Below, piece by piece: positions 1 to 5,462 of a stretch of DNA of 7,483 bases. The DNA lies in assembly GCA_023389895.1 (NCBI GenBank), contig JAEWDX010000069.1, forward strand, positions 1 to 7,483, written 5' to 3'. This DNA is from Bacillota bacterium (lineage in GTDB: Bacteria; Bacillota; Bacilli; Bacillales; Cytobacillaceae). Positions within the stretch are counted from its first letter, which is position 1, and the number at the start of each line of letters is the position of its first letter. Made by a program: the position numbers and the translations under genes. Under the pieces are notes generated by a model. The model worked only from the letters and a program-made list of their open reading frames with translations. It did no database searches and was not told the DNA's origin.

Positions 1-1191
1 GTACATACTAGGTCCAACCCAAGAGCTTTCTGGAAAAAATACTGCTGCGAAAAGTGCAATAATAGGAAGCTTAGCACCACAAGGAATAAAAGGTGTTAGA
101 ATCGTAGTCATTCTTTTTTCGTTAATATCATCAATTGTTCTTGTTGCCATTACACCAGGAATTGAACAACCTGAACCTATAATCATTGGGATGATAGACT
201 TACCAGATAGCCCGATTTTTTTGAAAAAACGATCCATGATGACTGCTACTCTAGCCATGTATCCAGAGTCTTCGAGGAGTGATAAGCAAAAAAACAGTAC
301 CATAATTAAGGGCAAAAATCCTATAACAGCTCCAACTCCACCTATTGCTCCTTCTACTAAAACAGCTTGCAGAATAGGATGTACGCCTAATCCTTCTAAA
401 AAGCTATTTGCTGCTTCAGGTACAACCTCCCCAAAGACAACTTCATTTAAATAGTCTGATAAAAATCCTCCAAGACCTCCGATAGAAAGCGAGAAAATAC
501 CCCACATTATTATGAAAAATATAGGTATTCCTAACCATTTATGTGCAATAATTCTATCTGCTTTATCTGAGAAAGTAATTTTGCTCGCATTTCTTTTTTT
601 TATGTGACACTTGCTAGCAATCTCATCCACAAACTTTTGCCTTGCCATATCAGAATCTTTATCAGGAAATTCTGGTGCAATCTGAGATTTCTTCTCTCCA
701 ACAAGCTTGATCGTTTCATTTATTAGATTTAATAAGCCACCTTCTGAAGTAGCTGTCGTAGCAATTACTTTACAATTTAGCGCTTTACTTAATGCGTCCT
801 CATCAATGGTATCGCCTCTTTTAGAAACAATATCAGTTTTATTAAGAGCGATGATGATTGGGATTCCTAGATCTAGAAGCTGCGTTGTGAAAAATAAGCT
901 TCTGCTAAGATTAGCACCATCGACAATATTGATGATCACCTCTGGAGCTTCCTCTAAAATATAATCTCTTGTAATTTTTTCTTCACTTGAAAATGGCGAG
1001 ATTGAATACGTACCAGGAAGGTCAATGATTGTAATATCAAGATTGTTTGGATTATACTTGCTTTTAAGCTCAGCTTCTTTTTTTGCAACCGTAACTCCAG
1101 ACCAGTTTCCTACATTCTCTGTCCTTCCTGTGACAGCATTAAACAGTGTCGTTTTTCCTGAATTTGGGTCTCCTGTTAAAGCTATTTTCAT
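1..1191 (-). CDS. feoB: Ferrous iron transport protein B (FeoB), 3' end cut off by window edge
   Basis: FeoB is the inner-membrane Fe(II) permease with an N-terminal GTPase domain. The frame is open for 397 codons from ATG 1191 to the window edge; the family is usually about 650-770 residues, so the C-terminal part is missing. G-protein motifs are in order: G1 GDPNSGKT (residues 7-14), the switch-I stretch NWSGVTV (29-35), G3 DLPG (57-60) and G4 NKTD (117-120). The membrane part follows from about residue 220, with the FeoB signatures LEDSGYMARVA (about 306-316), GCSIPGVMATR (about 340-350) and PCGAKLP (about 370). The start is supported by AGGAGG seven bases upstream. It lies 113 bp downstream of feoA on the same strand, and a Fur box in that gap suggests its own iron control. 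No internal stop or frameshift is seen. Confidence 0.97.
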   Translation of the reverse strand, partial: MKIALTGDPNSGKTTLFNAVTGRTENVGNWSGVTVAKKEAELKSKYNPNNLDITIIDLPGTYSISPFSSEEKITRDYILEEAPEVIINIVDGANLSRSLFFTTQLLDLGIPIIIALNKTDIVSKRGDTIDEDALSKALNCKVIATTATSEGGLLNLINETIKLVGEKKSQIAPEFPDKDSDMARQKFVDEIASKCHIKKRNASKITFSDKADRIIAHKWLGIPIFFIIMWGIFSLSIGGLGGFLSDYLNEVVFGEVVPEAANSFLEGLGVHPILQAVLVEGAIGGVGAVIGFLPLIMVLFFCLSLLEDSGYMARVAVIMDRFFKKIGLSGKSIIPMIIGSGCSIPGVMATRTIDDINEKRMTTILTPFIPCGAKLPIIALFAAVFFPESSWVGPSMY

Positions 1192-1220
1192 CGGTGTTCC
1201 TCCTCGAGCAGTCTTATCAA

Positions 1221-1235
1221 TGATAATGATTATCA
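1221..1235. promoter_or_regulatory. Fur box between feoA and feoB
   Basis: TGATAATGATTATCA is a perfect match to the Bacillus 7-1-7 Fur operator (TGATAAT-N-ATTATCA). Further half-site-like sequence on the left (TTATCAA from 1214) could allow a second overlapping Fur dimer. It sits about 30 bp upstream of the feoB start codon, inside the feoAB gap, so it should repress feoB separately from the feoA promoter. I see no strong sigma-A -35/-10 pair next to it. The operator match is seen directly; its role in feoB control is inferred. Confidence 0.85.
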
Positions 1236-1246
1236 ATAAGAAAGAG

Positions 1247-1276
1247 AAAAAAAGATATGTAAACTTGATACATATC
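1247..1276 (-). terminator. Weak terminator- or attenuator-like hairpin between feoA and feoB
   Basis: On the minus strand GATATGTA and TACATATC form an 8-bp stem around a 7-base loop, followed directly by seven Ts (1253-1247). The stem is AT-rich and so weak, but its position just after feoA and before the internal Fur box fits partial termination of the feoA message. It may set the feoA:feoB ratio or separate two transcription units. Confidence 0.45.
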
Positions 1277-1304
1277 GAAATTTATTTATTATCAAAAAAG
1301 CAGC

Positions 1305-1520
1305 TTATGCCTCAAGAATAATTGATTTTGCCATATTTTCATCGAGTGCATATCGGCTATCTTTAATATTGACTACATAATTCCCAGCAAGCTTTGAAAT
1401 GAGAGTAATTTCTTCTCCTTCATAACATCCTAAAGTGAAAAGAAACTTTTTTATTTTTTCCTTGCCGTCTACGCTTTTTATATTAAAGGTTTGACCAATT
1501 TTTGCTTTTGATAACACCAT
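1305..1520 (-). CDS. feoA: Ferrous iron transport protein A (FeoA), 71 residues
   Basis: FeoA is a small cytoplasmic SH3-like protein that works with FeoB in Fe(II) uptake. The product has normal family length and pattern: an N-terminal beta-strand region, then FTLGCYEGEEI (normally G-hydrophobic-x-x-G-x-x-hydrophobic), then NYVVNIKDSRYALDENMA, the usual FeoA ending in which a short basic/aromatic strand leads to the last helix. I chose ATG 1520 because AGAGGGGA lies about eight bases upstream and the FeoA domain starts there. An in-frame ATG at 1589 would add 23 residues but lies inside the promoter/Fur operator and has no ribosome binding site. feoB follows 113 bp downstream. Confidence 0.93.
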   Translation of the reverse strand: MVLSKAKIGQTFNIKSVDGKEKIKKFLFTLGCYEGEEITLISKLAGNYVVNIKDSRYALDENMAKSIILEA

Positions 1521-1560
1521 AATAAATCCCCTCTTTTGTAAAAAATAAGATATGCTGACT

Positions 1561-1589
1561 AATATATTGGAAATGAAAATCATTATCAA
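1561..1589 (-). promoter_or_regulatory. feoA promoter with overlapping Fur box
   Basis: On the minus strand, -35 TTGATA (1589-1584), a 17-bp spacer and -10 TATATT (1566-1561) make a good sigma-A promoter; each hexamer matches consensus at five of six positions. A Fur box at 1574-1588 (TGAAAATCATTATCA on the plus strand, 14 of the 14 defined bases except one) overlaps the -35 element and spacer. Iron-loaded Fur bound here would block RNA polymerase, which is the standard arrangement for feo genes. Confidence 0.85.
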
Positions 1590-1609
1590 TATATTAATTG
1601 TATATAATT

Positions 1610-1632
1610 ATTTCTGTTCCTACTACAGAAAT
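1610..1632. repeat. 8-bp inverted repeat upstream of feoA
   Basis: ATTTCTGT and ACAGAAAT are perfect inverted arms separated by seven bases. The element lies about 20 bp upstream of the feoA -35 box. No T-run follows it on either strand, so it is not a clear terminator. It could be an operator for an unknown regulator or chance in AT-rich DNA. Confidence 0.3.
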
Positions 1633-1637
1633 TATGA

Positions 1638-1787
1638 CAATTTTATGAAAAGAGGAATGTAAAAGGATTTTCCACTACTGCAACGGGTCTGATTGTAGCT
1701 GTCAGCTCACTCGTTGGAATTTTCTTTTGTCTATTGCAGGCTATTCGCAAATGTCATCAACCTTTCCGCAATACTTATCGAACATAG
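1638..1787 (+). pseudogene. Decayed reading frame encoding one hydrophobic segment
   Basis: This is the only coding-like signal in the gene-free stretch 1590-1883. The frame is open from 1638 to a TAG at 1785 and encodes TTATGLIVAVSSLVGIFFCL, a typical membrane-spanning segment, followed by a basic tail (RKCHQPFRNTYR). No ATG, GTG or TTG is in frame at its 5' end. A ribosome binding site-like AAGAGGA (1648-1654) and ATGs at 1644 and 1657 are in another frame that ends at once (ATG TAA). It could be the 3' remnant of a membrane protein gene or a small membrane protein broken by a frameshift. I do not recognise the family. Confidence 0.25.
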
Positions 1788-1796
1788 CACTAATCG

Positions 1797-1850
1797 AAAA
1801 GACTGCTGATATTTTGAAACGAGGCAGTCTTTTGGGACGGCCCCGTTTCA
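1797..1850. terminator. Two overlapping, mutually exclusive hairpins
   Basis: Hairpin one pairs AAAAGACTGC (1797-1806) with GCAGTCTTTT (1824-1833), a perfect 10-bp stem ending in four Ts on both strands, so it could terminate in either direction. Hairpin two pairs TGAAACGAGG (1815-1824) with CCCCGTTTCA (1841-1850) with one mismatch, followed by TTTTCTT on the plus strand. They share 1815-1833 and cannot form together. The site lies between the decayed frame (ends 1787) and the stop of the minus-strand gene (1884), where a shared terminator would be expected. GGGACGGCCCCG in the second arm recalls ends of Bacillus repeats or insertion sequences, but no transposase is present. Confidence 0.5.
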
Positions 1851-1883
1851 TTTTCTTATCTATTCAACCTAAAGCACGATTAA

Positions 1884-2141
1884 TTAAGGTTCATTTACTG
1901 CTTCAACCATTTTGGCTAAATCACGCTGGAATTGTTCTAATTGTGCTCTCTGTCCTTCGGATGCAACTTCAAGAGCATTTTCGATTTGTTCATACGCTTC
2001 GTTTACTTCGTGTTTTAAATGTTTAAGGTAATGTCCATAATTTGCGCTATCATTGACAATTTCATAATATAATTCCTCTACATCCTCCACACCTTGCTGT
2101 GCTGCTTGAAACGCTTGTTGTTTATTCTTATGGTATGGCAT
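1884..2141 (-). CDS. Short Gln/Glu-rich helical protein of unknown function, 85 residues
   Basis: The product is acidic, rich in Gln, Glu and Ala, has no Cys, signal peptide or membrane segment, and reads as two or three amphipathic helices with coiled-coil-like heptads, including QIENALEVASEGQRAQLEQF (about residues 51-70). In size and pattern it recalls small uncharacterised Bacillaceae proteins such as the YtzC/DUF2524 group, but I make that link from memory and only weakly. The ATG at 2141 has AAAGGGGGT about 12 bases upstream, a somewhat long spacing. It is transcribed divergently from sspP across a 118-bp gap. A sporulation role is possible from this neighbour alone. An upstream GAATA-N17-CAATTTA (minus strand) is close to, but not a full match for, a sigma-G promoter. 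Confidence 0.8.
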   Translation of the reverse strand: MPYHKNKQQAFQAAQQGVEDVEELYYEIVNDSANYGHYLKHLKHEVNEAYEQIENALEVASEGQRAQLEQFQRDLAKMVEAVNEP

Positions 2142-2207
2142 CTAATTGATTTACCCCCTTTAAAAATACGTAATGTTAAATTGTGCAATTCACCAAAAAA
2201 TATTCTT

Positions 2208-2236
2208 GTATAAATTTATTCAAGCCTTCCATCCTA
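2208..2236 (+). promoter_or_regulatory. Sigma-G-type promoter of sspP
   Basis: GTATA (2208-2212), a 17-bp spacer and CATCCTA (2230-2236) match the Bacillus sigma-G consensus (-35 GHATR, -10 CATnHTA) at every defined position. This predicts expression in the forespore late in sporulation, as known for SASP genes. Transcription would start near 2243, giving a very short leader that contains AGGAGG (2243-2248). Confidence 0.75.
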
Positions 2237-2259
2237 TCTATTAGGAGGAATGATAATAA

Positions 2260-2403
2260 ATGAATAAAAATGATGGCAAAGATATGCGTAAAAATGCTCC
2301 AAAAGGTGATAACCCCGGTCAGCCTGCACCATTGAGTGGTTCAAAAAAGGTCAAGAACCGTAATCATTCAAGGCAAAAACATAATTCGAACCATGATATG
2401 TAA
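2260..2403 (+). CDS. sspP: Small acid-soluble spore protein P (SspP), 47 residues
   Basis: The product closely matches the minor spore-core protein SspP, which is 48 residues in B. subtilis: KNAPKGDNPGQPAPLSGSKK (residues 12-31) is followed by the basic, Asn/His-rich tail KNRNHSRQKHNSNHDM. It is very hydrophilic and strongly basic, with no Cys and no membrane segment. SspP is one of the minor SASPs found only in dormant spores; its exact job is not known. AGGAGG at 2243-2248 sits 11 bases before the ATG. It is a single-gene unit, with a sigma-G-type promoter upstream and a strong terminator 19 bp after the stop. Confidence 0.95.
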   Translation: MNKNDGKDMRKNAPKGDNPGQPAPLSGSKKVKNRNHSRQKHNSNHDM

Positions 2404-2422
2404 GCTTTAACAGAAAATGAGG

Positions 2423-2449
2423 AAATCGGCGTTGAGCCGCCGATTTTTT
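2423..2449 (+). terminator. Rho-independent terminator of sspP
   Basis: AAATCGGCG and CGCCGATTT form a perfect 9-bp stem with a six-base loop; the T-run continues to 2449. Strong GC core and position right after sspP. Confidence 0.9.
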
Positions 2450-2530
2450 CGATTATGGAATTGTTTAAAATGAGGTAGTATTTTGTCTGCATAAGCAGTT
2501 GATGTAAAAGAAAAATAGCTAATCACCACT

Positions 2531-2593
2531 AAAAAAAGATCCTTAAACCCACTGAACATCCCTCCTTAGCTTAGGATGTCCGGGAAAAGGATC
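2531..2593 (-). terminator. Tiered terminator of the methyltransferase gene
   Basis: On the minus strand GATCCTT (2593-2587) pairs with AAGGATC (2544-2538), followed by seven Ts (2537-2531). Inside, CCC pairs with GGG and GGACATCC pairs with GGATGTTC with one wobble, giving a long stacked hairpin. It begins 15 bp after the methyltransferase stop. Confidence 0.8.
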
Positions 2594-2607
2594 AAGCTTG
2601 CATTATT

Positions 2608-3234
2608 TTACTTTGAAATAATAAATACACCGCCACAATGAGAGATTGGGTAAAATTCAACTGTGCAAATGTTTAATAAAGCATACGTTATCTCATCAGC
2701 AACAAAATAAATTTCATCTAGATCCCAATAGTCGATACTCTTTCTTTTGCATGCTTCTAGGTCTTTCCGTGTTTGGAAGGCGATATCGCCAATATAGAGT
2801 TTTCCATTCTCAGAAAAAAGATTAAGCAGGCTTTTGATAAATTGGATCTTCTCTTCATCCGTTAAATGATGTAATGTATAGGTGCTAATAATTGAGTCAT
2901 ATTTATTCGTTTTAATCTTATTTGGTAAACCGTTTGAAATATCCCATTCCATTAAATGTGCTGACGGCATTTTCTCTTGAGCAATCGCGATCATTTCATT
3001 GGAAAAATCAATTCCATCGATCATGTGACCATTTTCATATAGCTTATTTGTTAAAACTCCTGTACCAAACCCGATGTCTAATACTTTGGACTTTTTCGTT
3101 TGCATTACCTCATTGAAAATGGTGTTTAATATTTTTTTGTAGCCTGCAAATGGATATAAATTATTTTCCTCACTAAGTTGTACTGTTTCATCATAATGAT
3201 TAGCCCACAAATTAAATCCTTGTTTATTTAGCAT
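2608..3234 (-). CDS. Class I SAM-dependent methyltransferase, 208 residues, substrate unknown
   Basis: This is a soluble Rossmann-fold methyltransferase. SAM-binding motif I is VLDIGFGTG (residues 51-59), the acidic end of strand 2 that holds the ribose is D76 in GIDFS, the motif II acidic residue is D98 in EWDIS, and STYTLHHL follows as the usual post-II strand and helix. The N-terminal NLWANHYDETV is typical of the small UbiE/YrrT-like group found in Bacillus. The family acts on many small molecules, so the substrate cannot be told. GGAGGAG lies six bases before ATG 3234. It lies downstream of selA on the same strand with no obvious terminator between them, so read-through is possible. A 19-codon ORF and a hairpin occupy the leader. 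Confidence 0.9.
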   Translation of the reverse strand: MLNKQGFNLWANHYDETVQLSEENNLYPFAGYKKILNTIFNEVMQTKKSKVLDIGFGTGVLTNKLYENGHMIDGIDFSNEMIAIAQEKMPSAHLMEWDISNGLPNKIKTNKYDSIISTYTLHHLTDEEKIQFIKSLLNLFSENGKLYIGDIAFQTRKDLEACKRKSIDYWDLDEIYFVADEITYALLNICTVEFYPISHCGGVFIISK

Positions 3235-3254
3235 GAATGCTCCTCCAATATTGT

Positions 3255-3293
3255 GCGAAACAATCGAGCATTCATTTTCACTCGATTAATCGC
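3255..3293 (-). promoter_or_regulatory. Leader hairpin upstream of the methyltransferase gene
   Basis: AATCGAG (3262-3268) and CTCGATT (3281-3287) form a perfect 7-bp stem. GCGA and TCGC extend it after a small internal loop, making 11 bp in total around a 12-base loop. It lies between the stop codon of the 19-codon ORF, which it overlaps, and the methyltransferase ribosome binding site (about 3240-3246). No T-run follows on the minus strand, so it is more likely a translational or stability element than a terminator. Confidence 0.5.
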
Positions 3294-3345
3294 TTATTTT
3301 TTCTCCAGATTTTTTACTATAATGATTTAAGAATATATTTTTCAT
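3286..3345 (-). CDS. Possible 19-residue leader peptide before the methyltransferase
   Basis: ATG 3345 is preceded by AAAGGTG at a good spacing (about eight bases). The frame encodes MKNIFLNHYSKKSGEKISD and ends with TAA at 3288-3286, inside the arm of the 3255-3293 hairpin. The peptide is basic with no membrane segment. It ends 51 bp before the methyltransferase start. A ribosome finishing this ORF would open the hairpin, so coupling of leader translation to methyltransferase expression is plausible. I do not recognise the peptide. It could also be a chance ORF. Confidence 0.4.
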   Translation of the reverse strand: MKNIFLNHYSKKSGEKISD

Positions 3346-3417
3346 ATGAATCACACCTTTCATAATTTTATTAAGTTTACAATTTTTTAGAAATGACGTC
3401 TAGCTTTGTTGTCGTTT

Positions 3418-4821
3418 TTAAAATGAGGATAAAACTTCGATTATTTGTGTCTCTTCATCTAATGTCACGGTGCGCAAATCGAGCAGTAATTCTTCTTTAT
3501 GAATTCGGACAATGATGCTTGGAGTCGATTCCACTCTTAATTTTTGGGCAAGTTCTTCTGCCGTCCATTTTTGATGGGTAATCACCACAACAAATGAAGG
3601 CAGTTCAACATCGGGCATTGTTCCTCCACCAACTTGACCAGTGCTTTCTCTTAATGAAAGATAATATTGTTCCGTGCGCGTTTGCAGTTTGTTAATAAAT
3701 TCTTCTGACCGTCGTTTTAATTCATCTTTAGTTATTAATAAATCCCTGACAATTGGAATACTTCTAATTCCAGCCTCCCCCTTTAAATAATCGAGCAATG
3801 TTCCTTCTAAAGCAGCAAGCGTCATTTTATCGACACGTAAAACGCGTGCAAGTTGATGTTTCTTTAAGTTATCAATTAGATCCTTTCTTCCAGCAATAAT
3901 GCCTGCCTGTGGACCACCTAGCAGCTTATCACCGCTAAAAGATACAATATCGACTCCCATCTTTAATACATCACTTACGACAGGTTCGTCACCAATTCCG
4001 TATTGGCTATAATCGTAAAGTGCTCCACTGCCAAGATCCTCGTAAAGGATCAGTCCTTTTTCTCTAGCTAGTTCTGCTAATTCCTCTGTTTCGACTGATT
4101 TTGTAAAACCAATCACTTTAAAATTACTCGTATGTACTTTAAGAATCATCACTGTTTCTTCGGAAATCGCCTTTTCATAGTCAAATAAATGAGTTTTATT
4201 TGTCGTTCCAATCTCAACAAGCTCTGCTCCGCTTTCTTCCATAATCGAAGAAATTCGAAAAGATCCGCCTATTTCGACAAGCTGGCCTCTTGATACGATT
4301 ACTTCTTGATGTTTAGCGAAAGCATTTAATATGAAATAAACAGCTGCGGCATTATTATTGACGACCATTGCAGCTTCAGCACCTGTTAATTCTTTTACAA
4401 GCGCTTCAACATGGCTATGTCTGGACCCTCTTTCTCCTTCAGCTAATTTGTATTCAAGGTTTGAATAATGCAAAGCTGTTTCAAGCATATGATGGGCAGC
4501 ATTCTCACTAATTCGCGCTCTCCCAAGATTTGTATGTAGAATCGTTCCTGTTGCATTAATGACACGTTTTATTGTGTAACTATATTGTTTGTGGATGAGT
4601 GATTCAAACCTTTGAAAAATAATAGCTGTAAATGCTTTACTTCCAGGTTCTGGCCCATTCCACTCATCATGTAAGATTTCATTGCGGATTTCTGCAATTG
4701 CTACTTTAAGCTGATTCGTAATATGTACAGCATCAATCCCGTTATCGCTTACAAAAAGGTTAAAACGTGCATCCTTTTGCAGTTCATGTACGGGGGGAAT
4801 ATGCTTAAGTAAATGTTTCAA
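3418..4821 (-). CDS. selA: L-seryl-tRNA(Sec) selenium transferase (SelA), 467 residues
   Basis: SelA is a cytoplasmic PLP enzyme that converts Ser-tRNA(Sec) to Sec-tRNA(Sec) using selenophosphate from SelD. Length is normal for the family. The N-terminal domain includes RVINATGTILHTNLGRA (about 86-102), the universal SelA signature. YEDLGSGALYD (260-270) and SFSGDKLLGGPQAG (294-307) frame the PLP site; K299 is the expected Schiff-base lysine (Lys295 in E. coli). The start codon is TTG (4821-4819), chosen because AGGAGG lies seven bases upstream. An extended -10 promoter is about 30 bp upstream. selW lies upstream on the same strand, behind a strong terminator; selD diverges beyond it. No truncation or missing key residue is seen. 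Confidence 0.97.
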   Translation of the reverse strand: MKHLLKHIPPVHELQKDARFNLFVSDNGIDAVHITNQLKVAIAEIRNEILHDEWNGPEPGSKAFTAIIFQRFESLIHKQYSYTIKRVINATGTILHTNLGRARISENAAHHMLETALHYSNLEYKLAEGERGSRHSHVEALVKELTGAEAAMVVNNNAAAVYFILNAFAKHQEVIVSRGQLVEIGGSFRISSIMEESGAELVEIGTTNKTHLFDYEKAISEETVMILKVHTSNFKVIGFTKSVETEELAELAREKGLILYEDLGSGALYDYSQYGIGDEPVVSDVLKMGVDIVSFSGDKLLGGPQAGIIAGRKDLIDNLKKHQLARVLRVDKMTLAALEGTLLDYLKGEAGIRSIPIVRDLLITKDELKRRSEEFINKLQTRTEQYYLSLRESTGQVGGGTMPDVELPSFVVVITHQKWTAEELAQKLRVESTPSIIVRIHKEELLLDLRTVTLDEETQIIEVLSSF

Positions 4822-4848
4822 CTAATGACCTCCTATCTTCGCCAGTCT

Positions 4849-4857
4849 ATTATAGCA
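4849..4857 (-). promoter_or_regulatory. Extended -10 promoter of selA
   Basis: On the minus strand TGCTATAAT is a perfect extended -10 element (TGnTATAAT). No good -35 is found 16-18 bp upstream, which extended -10 promoters tolerate. Transcription would start near 4842, giving a leader of about 20 bases that carries the AGGAGG. This would give selA its own transcript behind the selW terminator. Confidence 0.6.
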
Positions 4858-4961
4858 TTTTGCAGGAATAAAAATCGTTAACAAATATGAGCGAAAAACA
4901 TTTTCAATTAATTCTCACCTGATAGGTCTCTCGCAAGTAGTTAGCATCCTATTTTCAATCT

Positions 4962-5010
4962 AAAAAAACACAAAAGCAAATGGGGAAATGTTATTTTCTC
5001 CATTTGCTTT
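4962..5010 (-). terminator. Rho-independent terminator between selW and selA
   Basis: The arms 4973-4988 and 4995-5010 form a 16-bp stem with one G-T wobble and a six-base loop. On the minus strand TGTG and then seven Ts (4968-4962) follow. It sits 64 bp after the selW stop and before the selA promoter. On the plus strand no T-run follows. Confidence 0.8.
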
Positions 5011-5073
5011 CTACTATATAGATCGATTTGTTTTTTCTATATATTAATAATTGAATCTTCCTCAATTTCTATT

Positions 5074-5313
5074 CTATAGAAGCCGCATTTTCTCTATAAT
5101 CTCTTCCACTTTTGGAAATATGCCCGTCTCCTCTTTTGAAAATATCTTTTCATTATTAACGATTACCTCAAAAATCCCACCTTTGCCTGGGATTAATTGC
5201 AAGTATTCTAGTTCATGTCGAAAGTGAGAAATCAGTTGCTCCGCGAGACTCGCAGCTTTTGGAGAAAAGTTTCACATCATACAAAATTCAATTTTCACTT
5301 TAAAATTCCCCAT
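5074..5313 (-). CDS. selW: SelW-like (Rdx family) selenoprotein with in-frame TGA = Sec, 79 residues
   Basis: Rdx/SelW proteins are small thioredoxin-fold redox proteins with a CxxU or CxxC active site near the N-terminus. Reading the TGA at 5274-5272 as Sec gives KIEFCMMUNFSPKAASLAEQ (residues 7-26): C11-M-M-U14 after the first beta strand, then the first helix. The second family block, GGIFEVIVNNEKIFSKEETG (44-63), matches the SelW pattern GxFEVxVxGxxIxSKxxxG and is followed by FPKVEEIIEKM. ATG 5313 has GGAGGG six bases upstream. Length is normal for the family. Without Sec the frame stops after 13 residues and the rest has no start, so standard gene calling misses it. The TGA falls at the catalytic residue, beside selA and selD, with a SECIS-like hairpin behind it; a nonsense mutation is therefore unlikely. 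The symbol is given by family resemblance. Confidence 0.9.
5241..5255 (-). promoter_or_regulatory. Candidate SECIS hairpin in the SelW-like gene
   Basis: On the minus strand CTGCGA pairs with TCGCGG (six pairs, one G-T wobble) around the loop GTC. The loop G lies 22 bases past the in-frame TGA (5274-5272). Bacterial SECIS elements are stem-loops inside the coding region with a G in the first loop positions, about 16-37 bases after the UGA; they recruit SelB and Sec-tRNA. A flanking CTCC/GGAG pairing (5264-5261 with 5242-5239) is an alternative lower stem. Confidence 0.6.
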
Positions 5314-5366
5314 AAATTTCCCTCCGAAGGATAAAACTCTTAATATTCATTCATTTATATACTGTA

Positions 5367-5395
5367 ATTTTAGTATAAACTTCACCTTCCTGCAA
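5367..5395 (-). promoter_or_regulatory. Possible promoter of the SelW-like gene
   Basis: On the minus strand TTGCAG (5395-5390), a 17-bp spacer and TAAAAT (5372-5367) form a plausible sigma-A promoter; the -10 is good and the -35 poor. An inverted repeat, TATACT (5358-5363) and AGTATA (5372-5377), straddles the -10 and could be an operator. The predicted leader is about 47 bases. Confidence 0.4.
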
Positions 5396-5413
5396 ATAAA
5401 TCAACTGAAATAT

Positions 5414-5442
5414 GTGATATTATCAAAAAATAATTGTATACT
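5414..5442 (+). promoter_or_regulatory. Possible promoter of selD
   Basis: GTGATA (5414-5419), a 17-bp spacer and TATACT (5437-5442) form a candidate sigma-A promoter. It would start transcription near 5449, right at the ribosome binding site, which is tight. TATTAT at 5418-5423 is an alternative -10 with a poor -35. It is divergent from the selW promoter within a 149-bp gap, so shared control is possible. Confidence 0.35.
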
Positions 5443-5462
5443 GAAATTTGGAGGTGGTCCTT

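Noticed and set aside
191..1321. Plus-strand open frames opposite feoB
   Set aside because: They are antisense shadows of feoB with no ribosome binding sites and no family resemblance; the last runs on into the Fur box and the feoAB gap.
1727..2026. Plus-strand open frame across the hairpins and the 85-residue gene
   Set aside because: It overlaps the terminator hairpins and the better-supported minus-strand gene, and has no ribosome binding site.
3286..3345. Erm-type leader peptide for macrolide resistance
   Set aside because: It has the same length as the ErmC leader (19 residues) but a different sequence, and the downstream enzyme is not an rRNA dimethylase of the Erm type.
4822..5073. 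selC (tRNA-Sec) or a riboswitch between selW and selA
   Set aside because: I found no cloverleaf of about 95 bases, no T-loop GGTTC sequence and no recognisable riboswitch core; the region holds a terminator and the selA promoter only.
5416..5426. TGATATTATCA upstream of selD as a Fur box
   Set aside because: It is only a short palindrome; it lacks the 7-1-7 layout found at 1221-1235 and 1574-1588.
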